Part shown: one piece after another, positions 1-9,148 of the stretch | Layout of the letters: each line of letters opens with the position of its first letter | Position numbering within the stretch: position 1 is the stretch's first letter | Source: JBOFIQ01 sp051654905 | GTDB taxonomy: Bacteria; Actinomycetota; Actinomycetes; Propionibacteriales; Propionibacteriaceae | DNA: 64,000 bases | Reading direction: 5' to 3' | NCBI GenBank assembly: GCA_051654905.1 | Contig: JBOFYY010000132.1 | Coordinates: forward strand, 62,001-126,000 | The notes under the pieces: model-generated | The model's database searches: none | Seen by the model: only the letters and a program-made list of their open reading frames with translations | Told to the model about the DNA's origin: nothing | Program-made: the position numbers and the translations under genes

Positions 1-181
1 AAAACTACCCCCAGCATGAAACGTAGTGATCTCATTAGTTTATCCTAAGTAAAGAAGTCTATTGAGTTATTCTAGTATATGTGAACATCTATGGCAATGA
101 GTGATTCTAATATTTTAGATGCTATAAATATATAATATATTTATTTATATATTGCGCTATTTTCGATGGTAGGATAAAGCT
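1..181. other. AT-rich upstream region
   Basis: No gene is visible in these bases. The stretch from about 110 to 160 is very AT-rich, with repeated TATAA/ATATAT runs, and probably holds the promoter of the YdcF-like gene starting at 182. I cannot pick an individual -35/-10 pair with confidence. Confidence 0.4.
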
Positions 182-1186
182 ATGTACTCGCTTATCTTTG
201 CTTTTCTGCTTATTGCATGGTCGGCATTTTTGTATCTTAGGGATGCTCGTGGCTGGGTTAACGCTATGCCGCTAATGGCAGGGCTTGCGATTATCGGATT
301 TGTTGGGTTGACGAGCGGAGCGTTGGGGCCGCTATCAATAGTATTTTTACTTGCGTTGTTACTTTCTCCGCTTGCGATACTGATATTGATGGTTGCTCTT
401 CTCTGTAATGGGGTAGTGATGATTCGACGGGAAGGGTTTGGTGTTACCAGTCTCCTCTCCTTTGCAGCAGGGCTTTGGATACTTGCTCTATACGCTGGTG
501 GGATCTTATTTATCACTTTGAAGTGTGGTCCATTCTGGCTGTTTCTCTGGATTACTTTAGTTATGGTTACTGCCTATCCTGCCTTTGCTTTGATTTCATT
601 CTTAGTTTCGGCATGGCTCTACAGTCGTCGTAGAGAGCCAGCCGCTGAGCATGACATCATAGTTCTAGGATCTTCAGTTGCTAGCGGAAAAGTTCCGCCA
701 TTACTGGCTGCGCGTCTAGATGCTGGTATCACCCAATGGCATCGTGATCGTGAACAAGGTTTTGACAGCATAATTATTCCTTCTGGTGGAAAAGGTAGTG
801 ATGAGCCATTAGCTGAAGGTCTTGCTATGGCTGATTATCTTGTCAGTAGAGGTATTCCACGCGGCTCAATTATTGTTGAAGATAAAGCTCGTAATACGGT
901 GGAGAACCTTCAGTTTGGGGCTGAATTAGCTAGGATGGATGATCGTGCTGATCGTCTGGTGGTAGCCACGTCGCAATATCACGCGATGCGAGCTGCTCAA
1001 CTTTGTCGAGATCTTGAACTGCCGGCCCATGTTATTGGTGGGCGTACGGCTCTATATTTTCTTCCCAGTGCCTATATTCGTGAGTTTATTGCGCTAATGA
1101 AGCGACGCTGGCCTCTCCATCTGCTGCTAATGGCAGGGCTATTCTTGCTGGGATTGGCTGGGGCATTAGTAGCGAGTCGTTCTTAG
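182..1186 (+). CDS. YdcF/SanA-family (DUF218) membrane protein
   Basis: A 334-residue protein with four or five hydrophobic segments in the first 150 residues, a soluble DUF218/YdcF-type domain (about 155-290) and a C-terminal membrane segment (about 310-330). The soluble domain shows the family pattern: a hydrophobic strand followed by LGSSV, then IIPSGGKGSDEP, EDKARNTVENL and ATSQYHAMRAA. Family members such as ElyC and SanA are linked to envelope integrity, but no reaction is established for this architecture. The ATG at 182 follows a GTAGGA-like ribosome binding site. It stands alone: 229 bases separate it from the next operon. The family call is firm; the function is unknown. Confidence 0.8.
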   Translation: MYSLIFAFLLIAWSAFLYLRDARGWVNAMPLMAGLAIIGFVGLTSGALGPLSIVFLLALLLSPLAILILMVALLCNGVVMIRREGFGVTSLLSFAAGLWILALYAGGILFITLKCGPFWLFLWITLVMVTAYPAFALISFLVSAWLYSRRREPAAEHDIIVLGSSVASGKVPPLLAARLDAGITQWHRDREQGFDSIIIPSGGKGSDEPLAEGLAMADYLVSRGIPRGSIIVEDKARNTVENLQFGAELARMDDRADRLVVATSQYHAMRAAQLCRDLELPAHVIGGRTALYFLPSAYIREFIALMKRRWPLHLLLMAGLFLLGLAGALVASRS

Positions 1187-1415
1187 TTTTTGGTATGAGT
1201 TAAGTGCAATAGGTGCAGCCATGGGTTGGTAGCTGACTATGGACGAAGGTGTCTATACGGCAATGAAAGGTGTTGCAATGCCGAGATCTCTTTGGTTCTG
1301 GAATTAATGTAATCAATAATTTACCAATATATCTTCTCTATCGAACCCTGCTAGTGGTAGCGTGAGAGCGTAAAATACCTGTCAGCTATATCGTGTTTTG
1401 AGAGATGCCTATCAC
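1187..1415. other. Intergenic region before the GTPase/tubulin operon
   Basis: No coding sequence is visible. It must carry the promoter of the large operon starting at 1416. A TAAAAT element around 1371-1376 could be a -10 box, but no convincing -35 is spaced in front of it. No terminator hairpin is evident for the upstream gene. Confidence 0.3.
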
Positions 1416-2201
1416 ATGAGTAACCCGCCTTGGAAGTCAGAACAGTCCGGTGGTTTTTCTGGTAATTCTCCATCGTTTCCGTCACAGACAGCGCCTGCAA
1501 GTATTCCCCAGCCGGGATTTATCGGAGCTAATCAAACTGCTCCTTACCGAACTTCACCAAATTTCCCCAGTGGAAGCAATGGATCTGGTGTTCCGTTACT
1601 CCCAGGCGCAGTTCAGCAAGCGCAATCGGTTCAATATGATCGGTTTGGTGTTCCCACCGGAACTGAAATTATCCATGACGCGATTCATCAGCAAACTGCT
1701 GAAATATCGGCAAAGGTCACCCAGACTGGTCGTAGAATCAAACGCTTTTGGGGCAGAACTATGCCGATAGTAGCTTTGGGTAGCGGTATGGCTGCATCAC
1801 TATTGATGGGCTTCTCCGTTAAAGCAGCTTTATCGTCGATTACCTTCCAACCGTCGGTGAGCTCATTAGCTGGGTTTACGAATTGGCTCTCTATCGCATC
1901 AGGTACGGCAGTTGTCCTAGTTCCACTTTTTGTTTTATGTCTTATTTGTCTGGCTAAATCACGTCGAAAATTGTTATCTACATTTGCTTTAGTAGTGACA
2001 CTCTTTATGCCGCTGGTGGCTGCTCTTATTGGATTACGTTTTGGTATTAGTGACTTGATGCAGCATTTTGATGCAGCTAAAGCACAAGTTGCTGCTGCTG
2101 GTGCTGGAGATATAGCCCAGAATTTGAAGGATTTAGCAAGTACTTCTGATATTGGTAAGTTTCGACCAATTTTAGATTTTATTATCAAGTTAGTTGGATA
2201 G
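1416..2201 (+). CDS. Small membrane protein with FPxG-rich N-terminal tail, first gene of the GTPase/tubulin operon
   Basis: About 261 residues and not recognised as a known family. The first ~85 residues are disordered in character, rich in Pro, Ser, Gly and Gln, with repeated motifs such as PSFPS and NFPSG. Three hydrophobic segments follow (roughly residues 117-140, 155-178 and 185-205), then a short helical C-terminus. I prefer the ATG at 1416, which has a GAGAGA element about 10 bases upstream, over an in-frame TTG at 1398. The next gene begins 12 bases after the stop. The FP-rich tail resembles the C-terminal tail of the vWA protein at 2687-5533, which suggests a common binding partner. 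Its role is inferred only from context: a membrane component of the operon. Confidence 0.65.
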   Translation: MSNPPWKSEQSGGFSGNSPSFPSQTAPASIPQPGFIGANQTAPYRTSPNFPSGSNGSGVPLLPGAVQQAQSVQYDRFGVPTGTEIIHDAIHQQTAEISAKVTQTGRRIKRFWGRTMPIVALGSGMAASLLMGFSVKAALSSITFQPSVSSLAGFTNWLSIASGTAVVLVPLFVLCLICLAKSRRKLLSTFALVVTLFMPLVAALIGLRFGISDLMQHFDAAKAQVAAAGAGDIAQNLKDLASTSDIGKFRPILDFIIKLVG

Positions 2202-2213
2202 GAGATTGTGTAG

Positions 2214-2687
2214 ATGACAGCCTGGAAGCCAGAGCCGTCTTCGGGAACTGCCGGAATCGTACCTCCTGCAATGCCAGCTATGGTTCCTGGTAGCAACGGG
2301 GGGCCGTCGGCGCCAATTCGGACAAACCTCTCACTGCCAGGAGCGCAACCCAGCTATGACTTTAGCGGTGATAGCGATGGTATTTATGTAGGCAAAGCGC
2401 CATGGAAAATTATTGTTATTGCGATGGCATTAGCGCTACTTGGTGGAGGTATTGGTTTCCTCTTAGGGCAAGCTCCTATCTTTGCTCTATTAGGTTGGGC
2501 TATTTCTGGTCCCATCGCTATGGCAGTATTAGCATTTTTTACGTTGCGAGATACGAAAGTTCGTGCTCGTGGCGTATATAGCCAACTGAGCTTCGTCCCT
2601 ATTCTCTACTGGATTGCTATGGGGATATGTATAGCAGCCACGCTGATATGTGCGTGGCGTATCGGTGATTGGGCAGGACGTCTCTAA
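2214..2687 (+). CDS. Small membrane protein of the GTPase/tubulin operon
   Basis: A 157-residue unrecognised protein. The first ~60 residues are Pro/Gly/Ser-rich, followed by about three membrane segments (residues 62-80, 84-108 and 127-150). A GGAG ribosome binding site lies about 10 bases before the ATG. Its stop overlaps the next start in a TAATG arrangement at 2685-2689, so translation is probably coupled to the vWA gene. The layout (proline-rich soluble head, then membrane bundle) mirrors the preceding gene, so the two may be distant paralogues or subunits of the same membrane assembly. No function can be assigned from sequence. Confidence 0.65.
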   Translation: MTAWKPEPSSGTAGIVPPAMPAMVPGSNGGPSAPIRTNLSLPGAQPSYDFSGDSDGIYVGKAPWKIIVIAMALALLGGGIGFLLGQAPIFALLGWAISGPIAMAVLAFFTLRDTKVRARGVYSQLSFVPILYWIAMGICIAATLICAWRIGDWAGRL

Positions 2688-5533
2688 TGCGCATATTAAA
2701 ACGAATAACAGCTACGGCAGTATCGGCATTTATTATTTTTACTGGCGGATATGGCATTTCGTTGCCAGCAACAGCTCTGTCAAATATTCCCAAAGCTCCG
2801 ATGCCATCAGTAGGCGAATTACCTAGCACAGCTATGGATCGTTTTGGGGCCTGTGTTGCTGGACAGCAAAAAGGCGACATTCTTTTTGTCGTAGATGAAT
2901 CATCAAGTTTGCAGAGGACCGACCCTAGCAACGCGCGTGTCACAGCAGCTAAGTATTTGGTGAATCAGTTGGCTCGCTTTGCTACTGACGCCAAAGTTGA
3001 ACTGAGTATACGTATCGATGGATTCTCTACGCGTTACGCGCCTGGCGAAGATTGGGCGGCGCTAACCAACGTTTCAGCTTCCGCCGCGACAGCACGTATC
3101 GATGCATTTGCTGGTCGAAATACCGGAGAAGGTACCGATTACTGGTTAGCTCTTGACGGCGGACGGCGCACACTTGTGGAACACGCTAAGGAACAAAAGC
3201 TGTGCCAAGCTTTGGTTTTTGTTACCGATGGTGGTCTTTATGTTGGACGAGCTAGCGATGAAGATAGCAATAAAATAGATCGTCCTTATGATCCTGCTAA
3301 TACAGTGGAAACTGAAGATCAGCGGCTACAAGCTGGCCAAAAAGCTGAAGAAGATATTTGTCGCGCTGGTGGTATCGCTGATCAGATTCGTGGCTCAAAT
3401 ATTGCCATGCTTGGTATTGGTCTAACGACGCCAGAAACAGCTAGTGATGACACCTTCGATCTAATGCGCAAAATTGTTGAAGGAAAAACTCCTAAAGGAA
3501 CCTGTGGTAGCAAGCTAGAACCTACGCCTGGAGATTTTCTACTTGCAGATAACATCGATCAGCTATTGCTGATTTTTGATCGTTATCGAAACCCAGGCAA
3601 CAAGCCTGTTCAGCAATCAGTTTCAATCTGCCAAGGTACCGTATGCCCAGAAGGTGCTCACCGATTTGTCCTAGACGCTTCTATCTCCCAAGCTGAAGTT
3701 TTGGCTACAGCTGCAGCAAACGGCACTAAAGTTTTCCTAATTACTCCAGATGGGCGGCAACACGAACTGCCAGCTGCTGGAGAGAACATTCCAATTCCTG
3801 ATGGAATCCCTGGACATATCTCATGGCAGACAGAACGTACGCTATCGATCGTGATGGATCGGGAAAAATCACTGAATTGGGCTGGTCCTTGGCAAGTGGT
3901 TTTTGTAGATCCCAATAAAAACTCTGCTGGACAACAGTCTCAAAGCTCCATCCTTATCAAAGGTGATCTAAAGCCAGTTATTGCGGAGATTTCTTTGCCA
4001 GATGTGCAAACCAAGAAGAAGGTTCCAGTAACTCTTGGACTTGCCGATAGCACCGGAAAACATGTCGATGCCTCGAAGTTGGCTGGCACAGTACAGATGG
4101 ATGCTGATCTTATTTCGAGCACTGGAGAGACTATTTCGTTAGCGAAAGGTATTGCTAAGGAACAGCTAGCTACTCCACTCGTAATGGATCTGACCGATGC
4201 GAAGCCAGGTGACTATGCGTTGCGTACTACTCTCAACCTGACGACGGCCGCATGGCAAGATCCGGCAGGACAAAGTATTCCAGGTACGAAACTTGCGCCT
4301 ATAACTGTAAGTACACTAGTTCCAGTACTCCCGCCTCCAGATTATCCAGTTTTGGAGCAGCAGGTGAACTTTGGTATGGCTGAAGGCCCAGCCGATCTTA
4401 CTGCTTCAGTAAAGGCTACTGGCCCAGGCTGCGTATGGTTATCGGCTGCTCCAGCACCAGAGACTTCACCAAAGGGTATCGAAGAGGCAACTGTTACTTC
4501 GAAACATAACAGCGAAGAATCATGTCTGAAAATTGATAAAGGTGCCACTGTCGAGTTCCCGGTTACCTTTACTACAAAAAATGCTGGCAACGGTGGTGTC
4601 ACTGGCGTATTTACTATGACTATGAAACCTTCTGGATCCAAGGGAGAAGCACTTACTGCAGATATTTCTTATTTGGCTGACTTACATCAGAAGTTGAACG
4701 CTACAAAGTTTTGGGCAGTCTTCCTTGTTGCTGGTCTGTTAGGTCCGTTGCTACCTATTGGCATTCTGTACCTTCTCAAGTATTTGATAGCAAGTAAGTT
4801 CCCTGATGAGGCAATGATCCCAGCTCTTATTCCGGTCACATTTGAACAAGGACAAATTTTTAGAGACGGAAAGCCTTTTGCTTTCCAGCCTGAAGATAAG
4901 ACAAATATGATCAGCCCTAAGGGAAGAAGCCAACAAGTAGGACCCTACCTACTCAAGGCAGTTATGGGTGCATCACCATTTGGTGCGGGTTACGCTCTGG
5001 TTGTGCCAACTATGGAAGGAATAATTGGCGCTTCAGATGCTTACCCAGATCCTGCTACTAAGAAGCGTATTCCTAAACTTCCGTTAGCGGTTCAGAATCA
5101 TTGGGCATTGTTACTAGACCCTAGCGCTCCAGCTAATACGGCACAGGTGCTGTTCATTTTTGCGGGAACAACTAACAATGATCAGCAACGGTTAATCCTG
5201 CAAGATTTCATGAGCAATGCACCACGGATTTTTGAATCTTTGAAGACGAGTATTAAAGCTACGTCAGAATCTTCAACGCAGTTAGGGTCAGCGAATTTCC
5301 CCAATGAAGGAGCGCCAAGTTTTCCAAGAGGGAACGAAACTACAAACTCGGTTCCGACTTTCCCTGGAATGCCTAGCTCTGTAGATCCGATGGGATCTGG
5401 GTTACCTACGATTCCAAATGCTGCTGCTTTCCCTGGTGCGCAAGAGCCGATAAATATCCCAAGCGTAGATCAACCTGCTATGCCACAAGCACCAGAAAAT
5501 GGTCCTTCGTTCCCTACTTTCCCCGGACAGTAG
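2687..5533 (+). CDS. Secreted/membrane-anchored vWA-domain protein
   Basis: About 948 residues. There is an N-terminal signal peptide (residues 1-35, basic then hydrophobic, ending near ATA), then a von Willebrand factor A domain (about 60-290) with a MIDAS motif DESSS near residue 70, the threonine-bearing GEGTDYW loop and an FVTDGG strand. A long beta-rich, probably extracytoplasmic region (300-670) follows, then one membrane helix (about 675-702), a cytoplasmic domain (about 710-850) and a Pro/Phe-rich tail with repeats such as PSFP, PTFPG and AFPG. The ATG at 2687 overlaps the upstream stop (TAATG), with AGGA about 8 bases upstream; a TTG at 2669 is in frame but less likely. Architecture suggests it senses or binds something outside and transmits inward. 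Binding partner unknown. Confidence 0.8.
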   Translation: MRILKRITATAVSAFIIFTGGYGISLPATALSNIPKAPMPSVGELPSTAMDRFGACVAGQQKGDILFVVDESSSLQRTDPSNARVTAAKYLVNQLARFATDAKVELSIRIDGFSTRYAPGEDWAALTNVSASAATARIDAFAGRNTGEGTDYWLALDGGRRTLVEHAKEQKLCQALVFVTDGGLYVGRASDEDSNKIDRPYDPANTVETEDQRLQAGQKAEEDICRAGGIADQIRGSNIAMLGIGLTTPETASDDTFDLMRKIVEGKTPKGTCGSKLEPTPGDFLLADNIDQLLLIFDRYRNPGNKPVQQSVSICQGTVCPEGAHRFVLDASISQAEVLATAAANGTKVFLITPDGRQHELPAAGENIPIPDGIPGHISWQTERTLSIVMDREKSLNWAGPWQVVFVDPNKNSAGQQSQSSILIKGDLKPVIAEISLPDVQTKKKVPVTLGLADSTGKHVDASKLAGTVQMDADLISSTGETISLAKGIAKEQLATPLVMDLTDAKPGDYALRTTLNLTTAAWQDPAGQSIPGTKLAPITVSTLVPVLPPPDYPVLEQQVNFGMAEGPADLTASVKATGPGCVWLSAAPAPETSPKGIEEATVTSKHNSEESCLKIDKGATVEFPVTFTTKNAGNGGVTGVFTMTMKPSGSKGEALTADISYLADLHQKLNATKFWAVFLVAGLLGPLLPIGILYLLKYLIASKFPDEAMIPALIPVTFEQGQIFRDGKPFAFQPEDKTNMISPKGRSQQVGPYLLKAVMGASPFGAGYALVVPTMEGIIGASDAYPDPATKKRIPKLPLAVQNHWALLLDPSAPANTAQVLFIFAGTTNNDQQRLILQDFMSNAPRIFESLKTSIKATSESSTQLGSANFPNEGAPSFPRGNETTNSVPTFPGMPSSVDPMGSGLPTIPNAAAFPGAQEPINIPSVDQPAMPQAPENGPSFPTFPGQ

Positions 5534-5578
5534 CCAGTTAGCTTCCTCATAAGTTCATCGAAAGAAAAGTGTAAAATA

Positions 5579-8500
5579 ATGTCGCAGATACTAATTGACC
5601 ATGATGGTTCAAATAAACCAACATTGCAGCGTGCGCTGATTATCGGATGTGGTGGTTCAGGCGGTAACACGCTGACTTACATGATGGATCAGCTGCGGTC
5701 TGAGCTAGCGCAAATTGGTATTGATAAAATTCCTCAGGGCTGGCAGTTCATGTTCATTGATGCCCCGCTAGATGAACAAAACCCAGTTGGTGGTCTGCGT
5801 AAAGTAAAAGATGAGGTTGGTATTGGGGACTATGTCAGTGTCGGAAATACGGCACAGTATGAGGTCATACAGCACCACGTTCTAGACAATCTTGCTGCAA
5901 AGAATCCAGCAGCGATGGCAACTTGTGCCTCATGGGTATCTCCAGTTCCGCAGCGGATAACAACTCCAATTTCTGTTGGTGCGGGGCAATATCGTTCGAT
6001 TGGACGAATGCTGACGCTTTCAACAGCTCAGAAAATTTCTTCACAGTTGCAGTCGGCATGGACTAGATTGCAGGCTCCAGAAGCGCACGCATCATTGTCG
6101 ACATTATCTGCTTTGGGTGGATATAGCCCAGCAAAGCAACCAATCGTATTCGTTGTAGGGTCGATGGCTGGTGGTTCTGGTGCATCGATGGTGTTAGATG
6201 TTTGTCGAATCTTGACAACTATTTCTGGCGTCAATCCTGGATTAACTGGTGTTTACGCAGTTACACCGGATTTATTCACCTCTATTCCAAAAGATCAACG
6301 TTCTGGCGTCAATGCTAATGCGTTGGCGATGCTTGGTGAGGTTGTTGCAGCACAAACCGGGGCATCTCGCGAAACAGATGAGATGATGCTATCGGCATTG
6401 GGTATTTCCACTAAGCGTATTGATGTTCCGTTTGCTCGTATTTTCCCAATCGGTATCGCTTCTGGCCTTGAAGGAACCGGTTTCGGTGACGGAACTCCGT
6501 TGCCGGTTTATCGTGGTCTTGCGCGAGGACTTAGCTCGATGCTGACGTCTCCGACAGCTTTACAGCAGTACATTGAATACGATCTTGGTAATACGCAGGG
6601 CTGGGCTACTCAGAGTATGGAACCATTTGGCTGGGGGAGCGCATCAGATACCCTCGCTTGGGGATCATTTGGATACGCTTCACTTAGCATGGGGCGTGAC
6701 CGCTATGCCACATACTCTGCACAGCGTATTGCGCGCATGTCCGTAGACAGACTGCAACATGGACATGAGATCGTTGGAGGCCCGGTCGGAGGAACCGCCC
6801 AACTTGATCTGAGAATTAGTCAAACATGGGAAATTGTCTGTCAGCGACTAGGGCTTCCCAACACAATGGCTGAAATTGGTGGTTGGATCGGCGGCGATAA
6901 GGTATGGCCGATCCAGCAGGTCATGAATGTCGCAAATGGGATATTTGATCAGATCATTATGCCTAATATGACTCAGCTCGACGGAGTAAAAGGTAACCAA
7001 TGGGTGCCAAACTACAACCGCACTATGAGCGATACGGAGATGATGGTTCGTCAGGAGTTACAGAAGGAAGCCTACCGATTCACCTATGGATGGGCTCCTA
7101 ATTTCCTTAATGCAGTACTTAACGAGATCACAGTAGGGATTTCGCAATATGGTCTTAGCTATGCTGCGGCACTGGTTGATCGCTTGCGGACTCATATTGA
7201 TTCAGTACTGGTATCTGGGCTACAGCAGCTTTCCGAAACCCAGATTCAGGGCGCCAACATATCTGACCAAAGTGTGCTGACTCAACTTAGCGCTATGACT
7301 GGAATCATTACTAATGGTGCTGGTTTTATGCAGCGGCTTCGCACGAGTCTGATCCAGAATTACACCAACTTCATCTGGATCGAATTGTGTAAATTGCTAA
7401 AGACAGTGATTTCAGATTTCTCTGCGCAGGTCTGTGCTCCGTTGGCTCAAGAGATCCGGTATGGTCTCAAGATTGTGGAGACTGCTACCTCTGCTAGTGG
7501 ACGAATGGCTGGTCTGGCAGAGCTTCATACCACGCACTATCCAGATTGGCCCAGCGATACTGAACCTAAACCTAGTGAGCGTTGGGATGAAGCAACAAAT
7601 GATGTGCTTCTTATGACTTCAGCTCAGTATCAAGCTCGATACGACGTTGATCTCCAGTCGTCGCTCCATCAGCCTAGTATGGCTGATGCACGAAATGCCG
7701 TCAGTTATGCAACTATTGCAGGTGAATGGCAGACAACAGGTGGTGATATTGCTCCAGGTGGGCTTATCGAGATGTCGAATCCATGGCGCTCTCATGCGCT
7801 AGTTCGGAATCCTAATAATCCGGCTATGGTTGATGCTCCGTCAGTTGCTAAGTTCGTGGTGCATGTCCGTCCAGATGAGATTCTTGATCGTGCAACTAAG
7901 TTTGTCCGGCGACAAGGAGAAAGCTATCGAGTCTTCTGCGATACTTCGCTTAAGGCTTACGCAGCAGAGGCAGAAGCACAAATAGATACAAATCCGCGAG
8001 CAGTCCTTGAGCTACGTGATAAGTTCCGTGAGGCAATGACTCGTGCTTTACCACTTGCTCAGGTTGACGGTCCGCTAGTCAAAAAACTCTATAACAAAGA
8101 TGTTGCTTATCGATTCAAGTTCTCATCTATTCCGTTTGCAGAGTCAAGACAAGTTGCACAGCTGCTAGAAAAAGTTGCTAATGACTATGAGCATGCTGAT
8201 CGTGATGTAGTACCCGCTAATTTTGCTAAGGCAGTGTCTACTTCAGAGCAGGAACGTCGTATTGATATTTTCGGCTCCTATCCAAACCTCATCCCGTTGG
8301 CATTCTCTTCGGTCCTGGCTCCTGCCATGAACGAATGGCAGCAGCTTTCTGGCGATTCAGCTCGTGCTGGGTTCTGGAACTTACGACGCTCTCGTCCTTT
8401 GGAAGCTGCCTTGCCAGTCAGCGAAAGCGAGCGGAGAGCACTTGTTACTGGCTGGTATATCGGACTTATTACTGGTGCTCTTGAGGTTCCTACAACTAGC

Positions 8501-9148
8501 GGCCGCTTAACTGATGAGTTCCCGCGTATCTATGATTCCGAAGCGTCTAGGTGGATGCCTTTCCCGAATCCGATGCTTACTCCGCAAGGAGCATTCCCGT
8601 CAGCTCGAATGGTGGAAGCTCAGCAAGTTCGGGCACTGATCGATTTAGATTGGCTCCCAGCAGTCTTAGAATCTTTGATGCTATCTATGGTCAATTGCAG
8701 TGGTGACCCAGAACTACGTTCACGACAGCCCTACATTGCTTTGCGACGTCTTTACGACGAAGCAAAAGGCGGGCCAACGCAAGGCTCCAATGTAGTTTCT
8801 GGTGAAATCGTATTGGAGAAGTGGCTTATCAGTGGATCTTCTCCCTCTGGGACAGTAGGTCGAGTTACTGGCGACAGTATCGATGAGCGGGAAGCGAATG
8901 CGCTGCAGTTCATTCAAGGAACACGTCAAACAATGGCACGGTTATTTGGGCCGGGAGCACGATATGACGCTATTCGTGACCAGCAGATACTAGCTACTGC
9001 TCCGATGATGCGAGATGTTTACCAAGATGTTTTATGGGCTTGTGACCGGATTGATGCTCTAATACGTCCAGCAGCAGAATCTGCTAGGCGTAGTGAACCG
9101 TTACCCACTACTAATCCGGTAGATGCCAACCAAGATTGGGTATTCTAA
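5579..9148 (+). CDS. Tubulin-like GTPase-fold protein
   Basis: A 1189-residue protein. The N-terminus carries a glycine-rich nucleotide loop (IIGCGGSGGN, residues 21-30), an FMFIDAP strand near residue 60, and a tubulin/FtsZ signature-like loop GSMAGGSGAS around residues 195-205. This is the arrangement expected for the bacterial 'tubulin-like' family (Pfam Tubulin_2 type), not FtsZ, which is about 400 residues. The remaining ~800 residues are mostly helical and not recognised. No membrane segment is seen. The ATG follows the vWA gene by 45 bases with only a weak AAGAAAAG ribosome binding site. Its stop overlaps the next start (TAATG). It may bind GTP and possibly polymerise; neither is shown by sequence alone. 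Confidence 0.75.
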   Translation: MSQILIDHDGSNKPTLQRALIIGCGGSGGNTLTYMMDQLRSELAQIGIDKIPQGWQFMFIDAPLDEQNPVGGLRKVKDEVGIGDYVSVGNTAQYEVIQHHVLDNLAAKNPAAMATCASWVSPVPQRITTPISVGAGQYRSIGRMLTLSTAQKISSQLQSAWTRLQAPEAHASLSTLSALGGYSPAKQPIVFVVGSMAGGSGASMVLDVCRILTTISGVNPGLTGVYAVTPDLFTSIPKDQRSGVNANALAMLGEVVAAQTGASRETDEMMLSALGISTKRIDVPFARIFPIGIASGLEGTGFGDGTPLPVYRGLARGLSSMLTSPTALQQYIEYDLGNTQGWATQSMEPFGWGSASDTLAWGSFGYASLSMGRDRYATYSAQRIARMSVDRLQHGHEIVGGPVGGTAQLDLRISQTWEIVCQRLGLPNTMAEIGGWIGGDKVWPIQQVMNVANGIFDQIIMPNMTQLDGVKGNQWVPNYNRTMSDTEMMVRQELQKEAYRFTYGWAPNFLNAVLNEITVGISQYGLSYAAALVDRLRTHIDSVLVSGLQQLSETQIQGANISDQSVLTQLSAMTGIITNGAGFMQRLRTSLIQNYTNFIWIELCKLLKTVISDFSAQVCAPLAQEIRYGLKIVETATSASGRMAGLAELHTTHYPDWPSDTEPKPSERWDEATNDVLLMTSAQYQARYDVDLQSSLHQPSMADARNAVSYATIAGEWQTTGGDIAPGGLIEMSNPWRSHALVRNPNNPAMVDAPSVAKFVVHVRPDEILDRATKFVRRQGESYRVFCDTSLKAYAAEAEAQIDTNPRAVLELRDKFREAMTRALPLAQVDGPLVKKLYNKDVAYRFKFSSIPFAESRQVAQLLEKVANDYEHADRDVVPANFAKAVSTSEQERRIDIFGSYPNLIPLAFSSVLAPAMNEWQQLSGDSARAGFWNLRRSRPLEAALPVSESERRALVTGWYIGLITGALEVPTTSGRLTDEFPRIYDSEASRWMPFPNPMLTPQGAFPSARMVEAQQVRALIDLDWLPAVLESLMLSMVNCSGDPELRSRQPYIALRRLYDEAKGGPTQGSNVVSGEIVLEKWLISGSSPSGTVGRVTGDSIDEREANALQFIQGTRQTMARLFGPGARYDAIRDQQILATAPMMRDVYQDVLWACDRIDALIRPAAESARRSEPLPTTNPVDANQDWVF

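Noticed and set aside
1688..2296. 202-residue minus-strand frame across the first two operon genes
   Set aside because: It runs antisense through two coupled membrane-protein genes, has no recognisable domain and no ribosome binding site.
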